A stretch of 64,000 nucleotides of DNA, from the NCBI GenBank assembly GCA_025210295.1, contig JAOASC010000047.1, positions 124,001 to 188,000 of the forward strand. The letters are read 5' to 3'. The stretch's first letter is position 1. Every line of letters begins with the position of its first letter. The notes beneath the pieces were generated by a model that was not told where the DNA came from, searched no databases, and worked only from the letters and a program-made list of their open reading frames with translations. This document shows positions 9,050-18,582 of the stretch, piece after piece. Made by a program: the position numbers and the translations under genes. This DNA comes from Flavobacteriales bacterium. Lineage in GTDB: Bacteria > Bacteroidota > Bacteroidia > Flavobacteriales_D > Parvicellaceae.

Positions 9050-9658
9050 ATGAATAAGACCAAAAGAAAAATATTGGATGCAGCATTAAAACTTTTCAAT
9101 GAACAAGGTATAGCCAATGTATCACAGCATACAATTGCCAAACATTTAGGAATCAGCCCTGGTAATTTAACTTACCACTACCCTAAAAAAGCGGCTATCG
9201 AAGAAGCTTTATATTTTGAATTAGTAGGATTAATGGATGATGCTTTTGATCTTTTTTCTTCTCAAAAAACAGCTGTACAATCCCTAATTAAAAGTTCAGA
9301 AACGCTGTTTGAACACATGTATCATTACCGTTTCTTTTTCTTTGATATTGTTCATATTTTTAGGACAAACAACATTATAAAGGAGCATTATACACAATTA
9401 CAAGCCAACCGTAAAGTACAATTCAAAGAAATAATACAACAACTTTCCACCAAAGGAATTCTTCGTCAAGAAGAATTACCCAATGAATACGAAAAACTTT
9501 ATGAACGCATTCAATTAACGTTTGATTTTTACCTCGCCTATAGTGGGATCACAAGAAACAAAATCAACAAAGAATTAATAAATGAACAAAGTACATCATT
9601 TATTTATACGCTTTATCCCTACCTAACTGATAAAGGAAAACTTACTGCTATTTTTTAG
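9050..9658 (+). CDS. TetR/AcrR family transcriptional regulator
   Basis: A 202-aa protein with an N-terminal TetR helix-turn-helix (RKILDAALKLFNEQG, then VSQHTIAKHLGISPGNLTYHYPKKAAI, about residues 6-50) and a C-terminal ligand-binding helical domain specific to its subgroup. It is divergent from the DUF2867/FAD-monooxygenase pair, and two identical-arm palindromes lie between them. It probably represses both itself and that pair, and is relieved by a substrate or toxic compound handled by the monooxygenase. Its 3' end overlaps the convergent GMC oxidoreductase gene by 11 bp. Confidence 0.9.
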   Translation: MNKTKRKILDAALKLFNEQGIANVSQHTIAKHLGISPGNLTYHYPKKAAIEEALYFELVGLMDDAFDLFSSQKTAVQSLIKSSETLFEHMYHYRFFFFDIVHIFRTNNIIKEHYTQLQANRKVQFKEIIQQLSTKGILRQEELPNEYEKLYERIQLTFDFYLAYSGITRNKINKELINEQSTSFIYTLYPYLTDKGKLTAIF

Positions 9659-11219
9659 CTTCAATATGCTCCATAGCATGTTCTGCTATGGCTGTTATCG
9701 ATAAAGATGGGTTAACTCCTGGGTTAGCTGATATCATTGATCCATCTATGATATACATGTTGTGATAATTAAAAACCTCGTTGTATTGATTAATCACTCC
9801 CTCTTTTTCTGTTTTTCCCATTACAGCACCTCCAAGTATATGAGCTGTAGATGGAATTCCTGCTAATGTTTCTAAAGCAAAAGAGGTTGGTTTACCATTA
9901 ACTATTTTACTATATCGTTTAGCCAATTCAACCGACTCTGGGATATTTGGAGTTGGCTTTTGTCCTTTGCTTACCGAAGTTTTTAGTCCTCCAAAAATTC
10001 CACTGTCAAATTTCAAAGTACTATCCAGGGTTTGCATAAAAAGCAATACAGAAGTTTGTTTCGACCAACTACTTAACCAATATACTCGAATATAAGAAAA
10101 AGGAGCTTTAATCAGTTTCAGCGCTATTTTACCCAATCTAACAAAGGTATTCTTACCAGTAACTAGCGGTAAATGTAACAACCGCCAAAACCCAGAACCC
10201 TCAGCATATCGTACAATTTCTAAATGACTATTTTCGTCTGTATGCAACAGACTTCCTATTGCTACTCCTTTTGAAAAGTTTTGTTGCTTATTTAATGACG
10301 AAACACTAATTAACGTTTCATTATTTGTTCGAATATTATCTCCTAAAGTCTTTGAAAACAAAGGAAGAGACTGCTTCTTTAACTTTAAAGCAAGTTTGAT
10401 TGTTCCTAAAACACCTCCTGAAAAAACAACCCCTTTGGTTGTATATTCACGCTTTTTCTTCAACCATTTGGTACTAGACTTAGTTTGAACAATGTAACCA
10501 TCTTTACCATTTTTATCTAGGATAGGCTTTACGTCAATAACTTCAGACTCTGCAATAATCTTTACGCCTAATTTTTGAGCTAAGTATAAATAATTTTTAT
10601 CCAATGTATTTTTGGCATTATTCCTACAACCTGTCATGCAGCCTCCACAAAAATTGCAGCCTGTTCTATCCGGCCCCTCACCATTAAAATAAGGGTCTTT
10701 TACTGTTTTGCTTTCTTCTCCAAAATAAACTGCTACATTTGGTCGCTCAAAATCTTGGGGTCTACCAATTTGTTGTGCCAATTCTTCTAAACCTTTATCC
10801 CCATCAAAAAGCTTAGGGTTTTGAGACGCCCCTAACATTGTTAAAGCTTTTTGATAATAAGGTTTTAAAACGCTCTCCCAATCGTTTAAGTCACTCCAAG
10901 TTCCCGTTTTATAGAAGTTTGTTTTGGGCACAGGCAATGTATTGGCATACACTAATGAACCTCCACCAACTCCAGCACCAGAAATAACTGCAACATGCCT
11001 AAAAATAGACAATTTCATAATTCCAAAGAATCGAAGCCTTGGTAGCCACAACCATTTTCTTAAATTCCAATTGGTTTTTGCAAAATCTTTGCCTTTATAC
11101 CACTTCCCTTTTTCAATGACTAAGACTCGATATCCTTTTTGCGCTAATCTAAGTGCGCTCACAGAGCCTCCAAAGCCACTTCCTATAACAATATAATCGT
11201 AATCCTTTTCTACAGCCAT
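9648..11219 (-). CDS. GMC family oxidoreductase (cholesterol-oxidase-like)
   Basis: A 523-aa flavoprotein. The N-terminal FAD motif is IVIGSGFGGSVSALRLAQKGY (about residues 11-31), followed by the GMC signature around GAGVGGGSLVYANTLP, and the C-terminal GMC domain has a His-rich and an Asn-Pro region (STAHILGGAVMG, DGSMISANPGVNPSLSI). These enzymes oxidise alcohols, including sterols, using FAD. Notable is a Cys cluster, CNFCGGCMTGC (C-x2-C-x2-C-x3-C), followed by NNAKNT. The spacing resembles an iron-sulfur ligand set, but related GMC proteins carry similar cysteines, so metal binding is not established. There is no signal peptide. The substrate is unknown. Confidence 0.87.
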   Translation of the reverse strand: MAVEKDYDYIVIGSGFGGSVSALRLAQKGYRVLVIEKGKWYKGKDFAKTNWNLRKWLWLPRLRFFGIMKLSIFRHVAVISGAGVGGGSLVYANTLPVPKTNFYKTGTWSDLNDWESVLKPYYQKALTMLGASQNPKLFDGDKGLEELAQQIGRPQDFERPNVAVYFGEESKTVKDPYFNGEGPDRTGCNFCGGCMTGCRNNAKNTLDKNYLYLAQKLGVKIIAESEVIDVKPILDKNGKDGYIVQTKSSTKWLKKKREYTTKGVVFSGGVLGTIKLALKLKKQSLPLFSKTLGDNIRTNNETLISVSSLNKQQNFSKGVAIGSLLHTDENSHLEIVRYAEGSGFWRLLHLPLVTGKNTFVRLGKIALKLIKAPFSYIRVYWLSSWSKQTSVLLFMQTLDSTLKFDSGIFGGLKTSVSKGQKPTPNIPESVELAKRYSKIVNGKPTSFALETLAGIPSTAHILGGAVMGKTEKEGVINQYNEVFNYHNMYIIDGSMISANPGVNPSLSITAIAEHAMEHIEAKK

Positions 11220-11301
11220 TGAAATCCTAGACTTATTTTCCTACAAGATATTGATTCTTTGGCTGAAAAACAATGGAAACACAACTCCTCCCATGAATAC
11301 A

Positions 11302-12789
11302 TTAGTATTTTAGAATCTTTTTATTCAAAACAAAATCATTTCCTTCTATTTTCAAAAGATAAACCCCATTTACTAAACTTGTAATATCTAGAAAAAATTC
11401 AGTACCACTAGCAAACTGCTGTAAAGGAATATTTTGTCCATTGATCGTATACAATTCAATTGTATAATTACCCAAACTCGAAGGAACATCGATAAAGAGT
11501 TTATTTTGAACAGGATTAGGATAAACATGAATTGCTTCCGAATCAAGCTCTTTAATAGTCACTGGTGTACACATTGCTATAGGATCAAAAAAGACTTCTC
11601 CTAATGTTGCATCATCCACAACATGAGAGATCACATCTTCTGCATGTTGTAAAGTTGGAGTCTTGGTTAAATCCCAACAATTATTCGTAGCATAAATCGT
11701 ATTGGGAGTATTATTAAACAATGCATAAGTATCTCCAGAATTTATATTCGCTCTAAAGGTATTCAATCCAGGGTTACTTCCTCCTATATGCGCATCCCCC
11801 ATATTAACCTTAAACGTTTGTTGAACTGTAATTCCCCATAAATTTCCACTAATAGCATTATCAGTGATTACAGCTAAACTTGATGAATCTCCACTTAAAT
11901 TAATTCCACTTCCTCCTAAAAAAGGGGCATTTTGAATGTTGTTATCCCAAATATTATTTTGCTCGATTAACGCAAACAAGTTATTTCCTAAAATAGTAAT
12001 ACCATATCGGTTTTCTCCTATTTCATTATCCCTTATAATAACATTACCGACACCACCTGCTAAAGCAGAAAAGGCTATACCTCCTGCCATTTCGTTACTA
12101 GAAACTCCCGTGATGGTGTTTCCCTCAATAACTGTTGTATCATTAGCTCCAGAAGGACTTAAATTAATTTGTGGACGATTCGTATTCCCAGAAACGTTGC
12201 CATAAAACACATTATTTTTGATTAATGGTGCAACTGTTGCATTCGCTGCAGAAGCAATAGCTGAAACCTCATTATTCTTAAAAGAGTTATTAATGATTTT
12301 TGGTTTCCCTGATGACAATTCAATAAACCCACTAGTATTGATATCCGCAGGATTACTTTCGATGGTACTATTCTGAATACCAAACTCTGGTGTTAAGACC
12401 TTGATCCCTCCACAATCACTGAGCATTACATTGTCCATAAATACATTTGAATTCCCCTCTAATCGAAAGCCTTTATAGTTTTGACCTTGATTCTCAGCTA
12501 TTAATTCATTTGCGATTGAATTACCTAGCACATATAATCCAGCGTCTGTTACCGTAACCAAAACATCACTAGCGAACATTACATTTTTACCTATAATAAA
12601 TACAGAATCACTTGCAGAGATGGTCAAGTCTTCAGTTACCAAATAAGAATTAGTCCCCGTATTTTGAACGATTGTACTATGCAGCACTAAAGAATCCATA
12701 TTCCAAACTACTCCTGTTCCAGGTGTAGCATACTGTGCTACCAATTGCCCAGTAAGACTTAACATTAAAAAAGTGTAAATCGCTTTCAT
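11302..12789 (-). CDS. T9SS-secreted parallel beta-helix protein
   Basis: A protein of about 495 aa with signal peptide MKAIYTFLMLSLTGQLVAQ. The body is a right-handed parallel beta-helix, shown by many PbH1-type repeats (VIEGNTITG, VIIRDNEIGENRYGITILGNN, LIEQNNIWDN, VITDNAISGNLWGI). The last 80 residues are a type A T9SS sorting domain (IHVYPNPVQNKLFIDV, ending in VLNKKILKY). It is exported by type IX secretion and held on the surface or released. The start at 12789 is preferred: an upstream in-frame start at 12837 would run through the terminator hairpin of the preceding subtilase gene. The ligand, probably carbohydrate if any, is unknown. Confidence 0.85.
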   Translation of the reverse strand: MKAIYTFLMLSLTGQLVAQYATPGTGVVWNMDSLVLHSTIVQNTGTNSYLVTEDLTISASDSVFIIGKNVMFASDVLVTVTDAGLYVLGNSIANELIAENQGQNYKGFRLEGNSNVFMDNVMLSDCGGIKVLTPEFGIQNSTIESNPADINTSGFIELSSGKPKIINNSFKNNEVSAIASAANATVAPLIKNNVFYGNVSGNTNRPQINLSPSGANDTTVIEGNTITGVSSNEMAGGIAFSALAGGVGNVIIRDNEIGENRYGITILGNNLFALIEQNNIWDNNIQNAPFLGGSGINLSGDSSSLAVITDNAISGNLWGITVQQTFKVNMGDAHIGGSNPGLNTFRANINSGDTYALFNNTPNTIYATNNCWDLTKTPTLQHAEDVISHVVDDATLGEVFFDPIAMCTPVTIKELDSEAIHVYPNPVQNKLFIDVPSSLGNYTIELYTINGQNIPLQQFASGTEFFLDITSLVNGVYLLKIEGNDFVLNKKILKY

Positions 12790-12820
12790 AACTTTATGAT
12801 TTTTAATTGCACAAAAATAA

Positions 12821-12849
12821 AAAAGAGGATAGATCAACTACCCTCTTTT
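12821..12849 (-). terminator. Intrinsic terminator after the subtilase gene
   Basis: On the minus strand a 12-bp stem (AAAAGAGGGTAG paired with CTATCCTCTTTT, one mismatch) is followed by a T-rich run. It separates the subtilase from the beta-helix gene. Confidence 0.7.
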
Positions 12850-12873
12850 CTAATAAATTCTATCTGATATAAA

Positions 12874-14460
12874 TTATTTTGCTACTTTTTCTTTCGCTAA
12901 TTTTACAGCATTGTAAACATTTACAATCCCTCCTGTACTCGATAATGTACCAAAAGCTACTTTTTTAGAAGGGTTTCCTGGCAATGGTGTTTCCATTTGA
13001 CTTACATCCTTAACCGATTCTTTGATAATGTCTTTAATTTCGATCATGGTTAATGAAGGAAAGTATGATTTTAACAATGCTGCCACTCCTGCAACCATTG
13101 GAGCTGCCATACTTGTTCCTTGTGTACTTAGATACTCACTTTGAGGAACAGTTGAATAAATTTCTAATCCTGGTGCAAAAACATCTACTGTTTCATCTCC
13201 ATAATTAGAAAATGAAGCCGCTAATCTTTTCTTATAACGTGTAGAAGCTCCTACTTCTAACCAGTTGGTAAAACGTTCTGATTTTTGCATTGATGGATAA
13301 ACAGGTCTAGGGTAATTGCTTTCAACATCTGTATCTTTGTTACTGTTACCTGCAGCATGTACCAACAATACTCCTTTACTTTCAGCATAACGAATTGCTT
13401 TGATTACCTCAGCATCATTTTCAGAGTAGCCTTTTCCAAAACTCATATTCACCACTTGTGCCCCATTATCAACTGCGTAACGGATTGCTAAGGCAATATC
13501 TTTATCTCTTTCATCACCATTTGGCACTGCTCTAACTGACATAATTTTAACATTATCAGCTACTCCATTGTTTCCTTTTCCATTGTTTCTTACCGCAGCA
13601 ATAATTCCTGAACAATGCGATCCGTGCATAGCATCTGGACCTTCTACATCACTGCTTCCATATTTTGTATCAGAAAAATCAGATGGATTATCACCAATAA
13701 TATCTCTATCTTCTGTAAAGTCTTTGTTGTAATGATAGTTTACAGCACTGCTAAAATGGTGCATTCCTTGCTCTAAATATGCAGGATCCATCCCCATTGC
13801 TTTAAACCCTATCATGGCATTCGCTGCTTTTTCTAACTCTGGATCTTTTGCTGCTTTCTTTAAATCTTTAGTTGTATAATCTTTTCCATAAAGTTTAGTG
13901 AATTGCTCATCCATACTTTTTACATATTGTTGCATTTGAGCAATTTGCTTCATTTGCATTGCTGCTCCTTCACGCTCCTTTTCAACAACTGCTTTTACTT
14001 CTTTATATTTAGCATAATCAGCTTTATCAGCACTGCTGATGTCTCCCTCTTCTTTTCCTGCAAACTTTTTATCTAATCGTGCATAAATACGTGTAACTTC
14101 CAACTGGGCATCATTGGCGTTTTTCCCATTTGGATTACCTAAAAAACTCCAACCATGTACATCATCAATGTATCCATTGTTATCGTCATCAATACCATTA
14201 TTTGGAATCTCATCTTCATTGGTCCAAATTACTCCTTCTAAATCTTCATGCTCTATATCTACACCTGAATCAATTACCCCAACAATCACTGTTTGGCTTT
14301 CCATGCCTTTCAATAACTTCTTGTAAGCTTTTTCTGTTTCCATCCCATACTTCTTACCATTATACCAGTTTAAAGTACCTTTTTCTGGGCCCTGAGCTAC
14401 TAATGTGTTTCCTACCGAAGCTAAAAACACTCCTGCCAATATTTTTGCTGTAATATTCAT
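12874..14460 (-). CDS. S8 family serine protease (subtilase)
   Basis: A 528-aa exported protease with a signal peptide (MNITAKILAGVFLASVGNTLVAQ). The complete subtilisin triad is visible: Asp in VIGVIDSGVDIEHEDL, His in MHGSHCSGIIAA and Ser in GTSMAAPMVAGVAALLKS, with the oxyanion Asn in HAAGNSN. A helical, Lys/Glu-rich insertion of about 150 residues lies between Asp and His, as in other Bacteroidota subtilases. There is no T9SS sorting domain, so it probably stays in the periplasm or outer membrane. It is a single-gene unit with its own terminator at 12821-12849. Confidence 0.92.
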   Translation of the reverse strand: MNITAKILAGVFLASVGNTLVAQGPEKGTLNWYNGKKYGMETEKAYKKLLKGMESQTVIVGVIDSGVDIEHEDLEGVIWTNEDEIPNNGIDDDNNGYIDDVHGWSFLGNPNGKNANDAQLEVTRIYARLDKKFAGKEEGDISSADKADYAKYKEVKAVVEKEREGAAMQMKQIAQMQQYVKSMDEQFTKLYGKDYTTKDLKKAAKDPELEKAANAMIGFKAMGMDPAYLEQGMHHFSSAVNYHYNKDFTEDRDIIGDNPSDFSDTKYGSSDVEGPDAMHGSHCSGIIAAVRNNGKGNNGVADNVKIMSVRAVPNGDERDKDIALAIRYAVDNGAQVVNMSFGKGYSENDAEVIKAIRYAESKGVLLVHAAGNSNKDTDVESNYPRPVYPSMQKSERFTNWLEVGASTRYKKRLAASFSNYGDETVDVFAPGLEIYSTVPQSEYLSTQGTSMAAPMVAGVAALLKSYFPSLTMIEIKDIIKESVKDVSQMETPLPGNPSKKVAFGTLSSTGGIVNVYNAVKLAKEKVAK

Positions 14461-14623
14461 TGTATTATATTTTTTTATAGATAAACGCCAAAACTAATTA
14501 TTTTAATTCAATACCAACTGAAATATCATCCTAAAAATCAGAATTTAGAATTTCTTAACATTATTTCGGAAATAATCCCCAAGATGGCACCCTTAAACCG
14601 CTTATCTTCTGAAAAATAATCGA

Positions 14624-14631
14624 TAACTTTG
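14624..14631 (+). promoter_or_regulatory. -7 element (TAACTTTG) upstream of the TolC-like gene
   Basis: A TAnnTTTG match lies 26 bp before the ATG at 14658 in the 197-bp gap after the divergent subtilase. Confidence 0.45.
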
Positions 14632-14657
14632 CATCAATTTTCAATACTAGTGCTGTT

Positions 14658-15962
14658 ATGAGACACTTATTTCTTTCCCTAATTCTTTTCATAGGAAGTT
14701 CTACTTTCTGGAGCCAAGATGATTTATCCATAGAAGACGCGATTAAATTGGGTCTTGCTCAAAACTTTGACATTGTGATTGCCAATAAAAATGTTGAAAT
14801 TTCAAAAAATAATAACAACTGGGGCCAAGCGGGAAGATATCCTAGTATTGACATTAATCTTCAACAAGGCAACTCCATTTCTGATCAAAGTAATAACCCT
14901 ACTGCCTTTATTCAACAAGCCATACGTTCACACTCCTTTCAAAGTGGTTTAAATCTAAACTGGACACTTTTCAATGGTTTTAAAGTTATGGCCAATAAAG
15001 AAAAATTGGATCTACTTCAAGAACAGAGTGAGGGGAACGCATCGATTGTAATTGAAAACACCATTCAAGGCATTATATTGGCCTATTACAATGCAAAGTT
15101 ACAACTTGAAAAAATAGCTTTATTACAGCAAGTATTAACACTTTCTAAAGATAAATACGAGTACCAAAAAGTAAAACAAGCTTTGGGTACTGCTGTAACT
15201 GTTGATCTACTTCAATATAAAACAGCTTATTTAACCGACTCTTCTTCTTTTGTAATGCAAGAACTTGCTTATAAAAATGCAGTAAGAAACCTTAATCTAT
15301 TAATGGGAAACGAGATTAGTAAAACATGGAACCTTACCTCAAAGCTTACCACTGAAATGCCTGTTTTTGAATCCAAAGAGCTGGAGAACAAAATGATTAG
15401 TAACAACAATAACCTTAAAAATCAACTGATCAACTTGGAGCTTAGTCAAAAAGAACTAAAGCTAGCCAAAGCCAACCTCTACCCTGTTCTTTCATTTAAT
15501 GCTGGAGCTCAAAACAGCAATAGTACTTTTGTCTTAGGCTCACAATCCGCCAATGGTACCACCATTAATTATTTTGGAAATTTCACCTTAGCCTTTCGTC
15601 TATTTGATGGTGGAAAAATCAAAAGAGCAATCAAAAATGTAGCCACCCAAGAGGAAATTACTAACCTTAATATCGAAAAAACAAAACTACAATTGAATCA
15701 AGAACTACAAATACAATTGGAAAATTACAATTCAAGGGTTGCAATTTTTGACATTAATAAACAATCCTTTGCAGCAAGTAAGCAAAATTTAGAAATCGCT
15801 CATTTAAAAGAAAACAGTGGTTTAATTAATTCTTTCAACCTCCGAGATGTTGAACTTGCATACCTCAGAGCTGGCGTTTCTTTATTTGATTCAATGTATG
15901 CTATTATCGAATCAAAAACGAACTTAACCAAATTAACAGGTGGTATTGTTGAAGAAAACTAA
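14658..15962 (+). CDS. TolC family outer membrane efflux protein
   Basis: A 434-aa protein with signal peptide MRHLFLSLILFIGSSTFWSQ. It has the duplicated OEP layout of TolC: long amphipathic helices (residues about 60-180 and 230-420) separated by barrel strands such as FQSGLNLNWTLFNGFK and FGNFTLAFRLFDGGKIKRA, with the typical DGG/NGF turn residues. TolC proteins form the outer-membrane exit duct of tripartite pumps. No membrane-fusion protein or inner-membrane pump is adjacent, so its partner must be encoded elsewhere. Confidence 0.9.
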   Translation: MRHLFLSLILFIGSSTFWSQDDLSIEDAIKLGLAQNFDIVIANKNVEISKNNNNWGQAGRYPSIDINLQQGNSISDQSNNPTAFIQQAIRSHSFQSGLNLNWTLFNGFKVMANKEKLDLLQEQSEGNASIVIENTIQGIILAYYNAKLQLEKIALLQQVLTLSKDKYEYQKVKQALGTAVTVDLLQYKTAYLTDSSSFVMQELAYKNAVRNLNLLMGNEISKTWNLTSKLTTEMPVFESKELENKMISNNNNLKNQLINLELSQKELKLAKANLYPVLSFNAGAQNSNSTFVLGSQSANGTTINYFGNFTLAFRLFDGGKIKRAIKNVATQEEITNLNIEKTKLQLNQELQIQLENYNSRVAIFDINKQSFAASKQNLEIAHLKENSGLINSFNLRDVELAYLRAGVSLFDSMYAIIESKTNLTKLTGGIVEEN

Positions 15963-16300
15963 ATCATTGCTTCATTTAATCAACGACTGAAACGAAAGAA
16001 ACTCAAAGAGAAAGAACAATCCAACCTAAGCAATCTCCTGATTATCAAAAAATAAAACATTGTAATTTTGGATGACCTTTATTTTATTCAAGGTACTAAG
16101 AGAATATACCATGGTTTAACGGCTATGACTGTCTATCAAGCAGTTGATTTATACCTAGACAATATCCTCATTCAGAAAATTAATTGACGATAATAAAGCA
16201 GCATCCAATTAATGTTAACAGTTCTGCTTATCTAAATAAATATTTGCTTTTAAAATCGTTCAATTTCTCGTACCTTCGGCCTTTATCAAAAGATAGAAGC
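15963..16300. other. Intergenic region with a possible gene remnant
   Basis: 338 bp without a convincing gene. On the plus strand about 16065-16187 reads as an open stretch ending in TGA (peptide includes RIYHGLTAMTVYQAVDLYL) with no start codon. It could be the tail of a decayed gene, but I do not recognise it. A TACCTTCG -7-like element at 16271-16278 lies 22 bp before the next gene. Confidence 0.3.
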
Positions 16301-18169
16301 ATGGAAAACGATAAAATGATTGACTATTTAAAGCATTTACTACCTACCATTCCGTCGGATTGGTTAACCTTAACTACCCACCGCTTAGATATTTATGATG
16401 AAGCTCAAGCAAAATTTCAGTTTCTAGAGCAACTTGAGTTACTATATAACAATAATGATTATAGTACTGCTTCGCTTAACCAATTGCCAACAGCATACGA
16501 TTACATACGATTAGGACACCCATTATCGAGTGTATTAGAATGGGGAATCGCTAAAATTAACGCTGTTCCTTCAAAAAATGTAATTACATTTTCGTCTCAA
16601 ACCATTCCTTTATTTGCGATCTTAAGAAAAAATTTAATTTTAAATAAAAAAACACAAATTCTATATACTGATAAACTTCCATCAGAATTGGATACGGAGA
16701 TACTCCAACGTGTTTATCATTATGATTTTGAGCTGAAACAAATTGAGAATATAGACCATATTCCTGCTTTTGATGGAAGCACAATTCTCTTAACAGAAAA
16801 TAACGAATTAAGTCAGTTAAATTTAACTGATGCGGTTGATTTTTACATCAACTTGGTTCCTAACTTAGGCAGTATTCTTGTCGTTAATGGAACAAAAAAT
16901 AATGCTTACGTCTCTTCTATTCAACATGTTCGTAGAAGAGAGACAATAGCCATGACTCCTGCCAACACCCTTGTGGCTTTAAAACAATTAGTTGGAACTG
17001 CTTCAACAGCTAGCCCATCGCATAATAAAGCAAAAGACAAGACTAGTGTATTGCAATCTATTCAAGAAATTACCAACACCACCAGCAAGGCTATTGTGGC
17101 TTCTAGTGGACTTTCAACACAATATGCAATTGTAATGGGGTTAATTGATTATGCCTTTGAAAACTATGAAGGTAAAGCTATTAAAATTGTTGTTCCTCCC
17201 AACTGTTATGGAGGAACAAACGACCAAGCAAGAAGAATTGCTGCTTGCTATGACAATGTTTCGGTAATGGACCTACCAGTAGACGGTGACCACGATATGG
17301 TACAAAGTACTGATATGGTTTTGGATAGTATAGCTAAAGAAGACGCTGTCCCATTAATCATTGCTGAGATCCCAACAAACCCAAGGGTTGAGGTGCCTGA
17401 CCTCATTGCATTAAAAAATGTTTTGAGTAGACAACGTACTACTGAGAATGGGGCTATAGCCGTTTCACCTGTTTTTATTTTGGATCAAACTTTCTGTCCA
17501 AACGTTCACTTCCTAGGAGATGACAATGTTTTATCTACAGTTCAAAGCATTGCCTATGTAAGTGGTTCTAAATTTCCTAGCGGTGGTAAATGTACAGCTG
17601 GGTATTGTGTTGCCAACAATAAAGCTGCTCATTTGATGGATAAAATTGAACAACATTTGTTGTTATGCGATAATGAAGCTACAGATTTACAATACGAAAT
17701 CTTAGCACAGCAATTACCTTCTATGAATCAACGCATCAAAGATGCTTACAGCAACACTCGTAAATTTGTTGATTTTATTCAGAAAGAATTACCAGCAGCA
17801 AAGATCAACTTTGTATCAGAAGCACTTGCTAACGAAGGGTTTACCCCATCTGTTTTTTCATTAGACCTCCCTACTCAAGGTGATACTGCTGAGGAAAGAG
17901 AACTATACAAACGTACACTCAACAATCATTTAATTAACCTAATGATTACTAAAATACCACATGAAAGTAAGTATTGCGTAAGTTATGGTCAATTAAAGGG
18001 ATGCTATTGGACCATTCCGGCAACATCAACTCAAGGAACAACAAAAGAAGATGATAAAGATTATATAGCTCGTGTTGCTTTATCTCCTAATATGGATTTA
18101 GAATTGCACCAAAAAATCTTTTTAGACTTTGTAGAAAAGCATTGCCCTAAACAAACCATAAGCACCTAA
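16301..18169 (+). CDS. PLP-dependent enzyme of the Cys/Met metabolism family, enlarged
   Basis: About 622 aa from the ATG at 16301; a TTG-initiated extension to 16184 is possible but unlikely. The C-terminal 370 residues match Cys/Met-metabolism PLP enzymes (cystathionine gamma-synthase/beta-lyase type): VASSGLSTQYAIVMGL, PPNCYGGTNDQ, IAEIPTNPRVEVPDL, and the PLP lysine region SGSKFPSGGKCTAGYC. The family is normally about 390 aa. The extra N-terminal 230 residues include YDYIRLGHPLSSVLEWGIAKI, which resembles the substrate-binding N-terminus of the same family, and may be a degenerate second copy of the fold. The reaction is probably C-S lyase or gamma-replacement chemistry on sulfur amino acids, but the exact activity is unresolved. 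No neighbouring sulfur-pathway genes are present. Confidence 0.75.
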   Translation: MENDKMIDYLKHLLPTIPSDWLTLTTHRLDIYDEAQAKFQFLEQLELLYNNNDYSTASLNQLPTAYDYIRLGHPLSSVLEWGIAKINAVPSKNVITFSSQTIPLFAILRKNLILNKKTQILYTDKLPSELDTEILQRVYHYDFELKQIENIDHIPAFDGSTILLTENNELSQLNLTDAVDFYINLVPNLGSILVVNGTKNNAYVSSIQHVRRRETIAMTPANTLVALKQLVGTASTASPSHNKAKDKTSVLQSIQEITNTTSKAIVASSGLSTQYAIVMGLIDYAFENYEGKAIKIVVPPNCYGGTNDQARRIAACYDNVSVMDLPVDGDHDMVQSTDMVLDSIAKEDAVPLIIAEIPTNPRVEVPDLIALKNVLSRQRTTENGAIAVSPVFILDQTFCPNVHFLGDDNVLSTVQSIAYVSGSKFPSGGKCTAGYCVANNKAAHLMDKIEQHLLLCDNEATDLQYEILAQQLPSMNQRIKDAYSNTRKFVDFIQKELPAAKINFVSEALANEGFTPSVFSLDLPTQGDTAEERELYKRTLNNHLINLMITKIPHESKYCVSYGQLKGCYWTIPATSTQGTTKEDDKDYIARVALSPNMDLELHQKIFLDFVEKHCPKQTIST

Positions 18170-18582
18170 AAACCAACACAATAAACCCACCTAACTAAAC
18201 AATAAGTATTTATACTTAGCTTGAAAGATATTGGGATTTATTTCATTTCCCTCAATAATTTGTGTTCTTTTGAATTGCATTCTAAAAAAATAGAATGCTC
18301 AAGTTTATATATAATCTAGGGGGAATTATATATAAAAATTTAGGAACTCTAGTTGTTATACTTCAACTATAAAAACAGAACACAGAAGCTCTATCCACCA
18401 TACCACCATACAAAATCTACATCAACAGTTAACAACGAAAAAGATTTAAGTTCATCCATCTTCTGGAATAAATATACCTAGAGAAATCAAAAAGTGAGTT
18501 GCACAAGCTGTTATCTCGGTCGAAATAAGCTGAAGAGACCCTAAACCAGAAGTAGGCACAACACGTTTAATCATAATTCAAA
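18170..18582. other. 413-bp intergenic region with three consecutive hairpins
   Basis: I see no coding region. Three perfect inverted repeats follow one another: GCATTCTA/TAGAATGC (18277-18298), TTTATATATAAT/ATTATATATAAA around a 9-nt loop (18304-18336) and TAGTTG/CAACTA (18350-18369). The rest is AT-rich with no recognisable RNA family. Confidence 0.5.
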
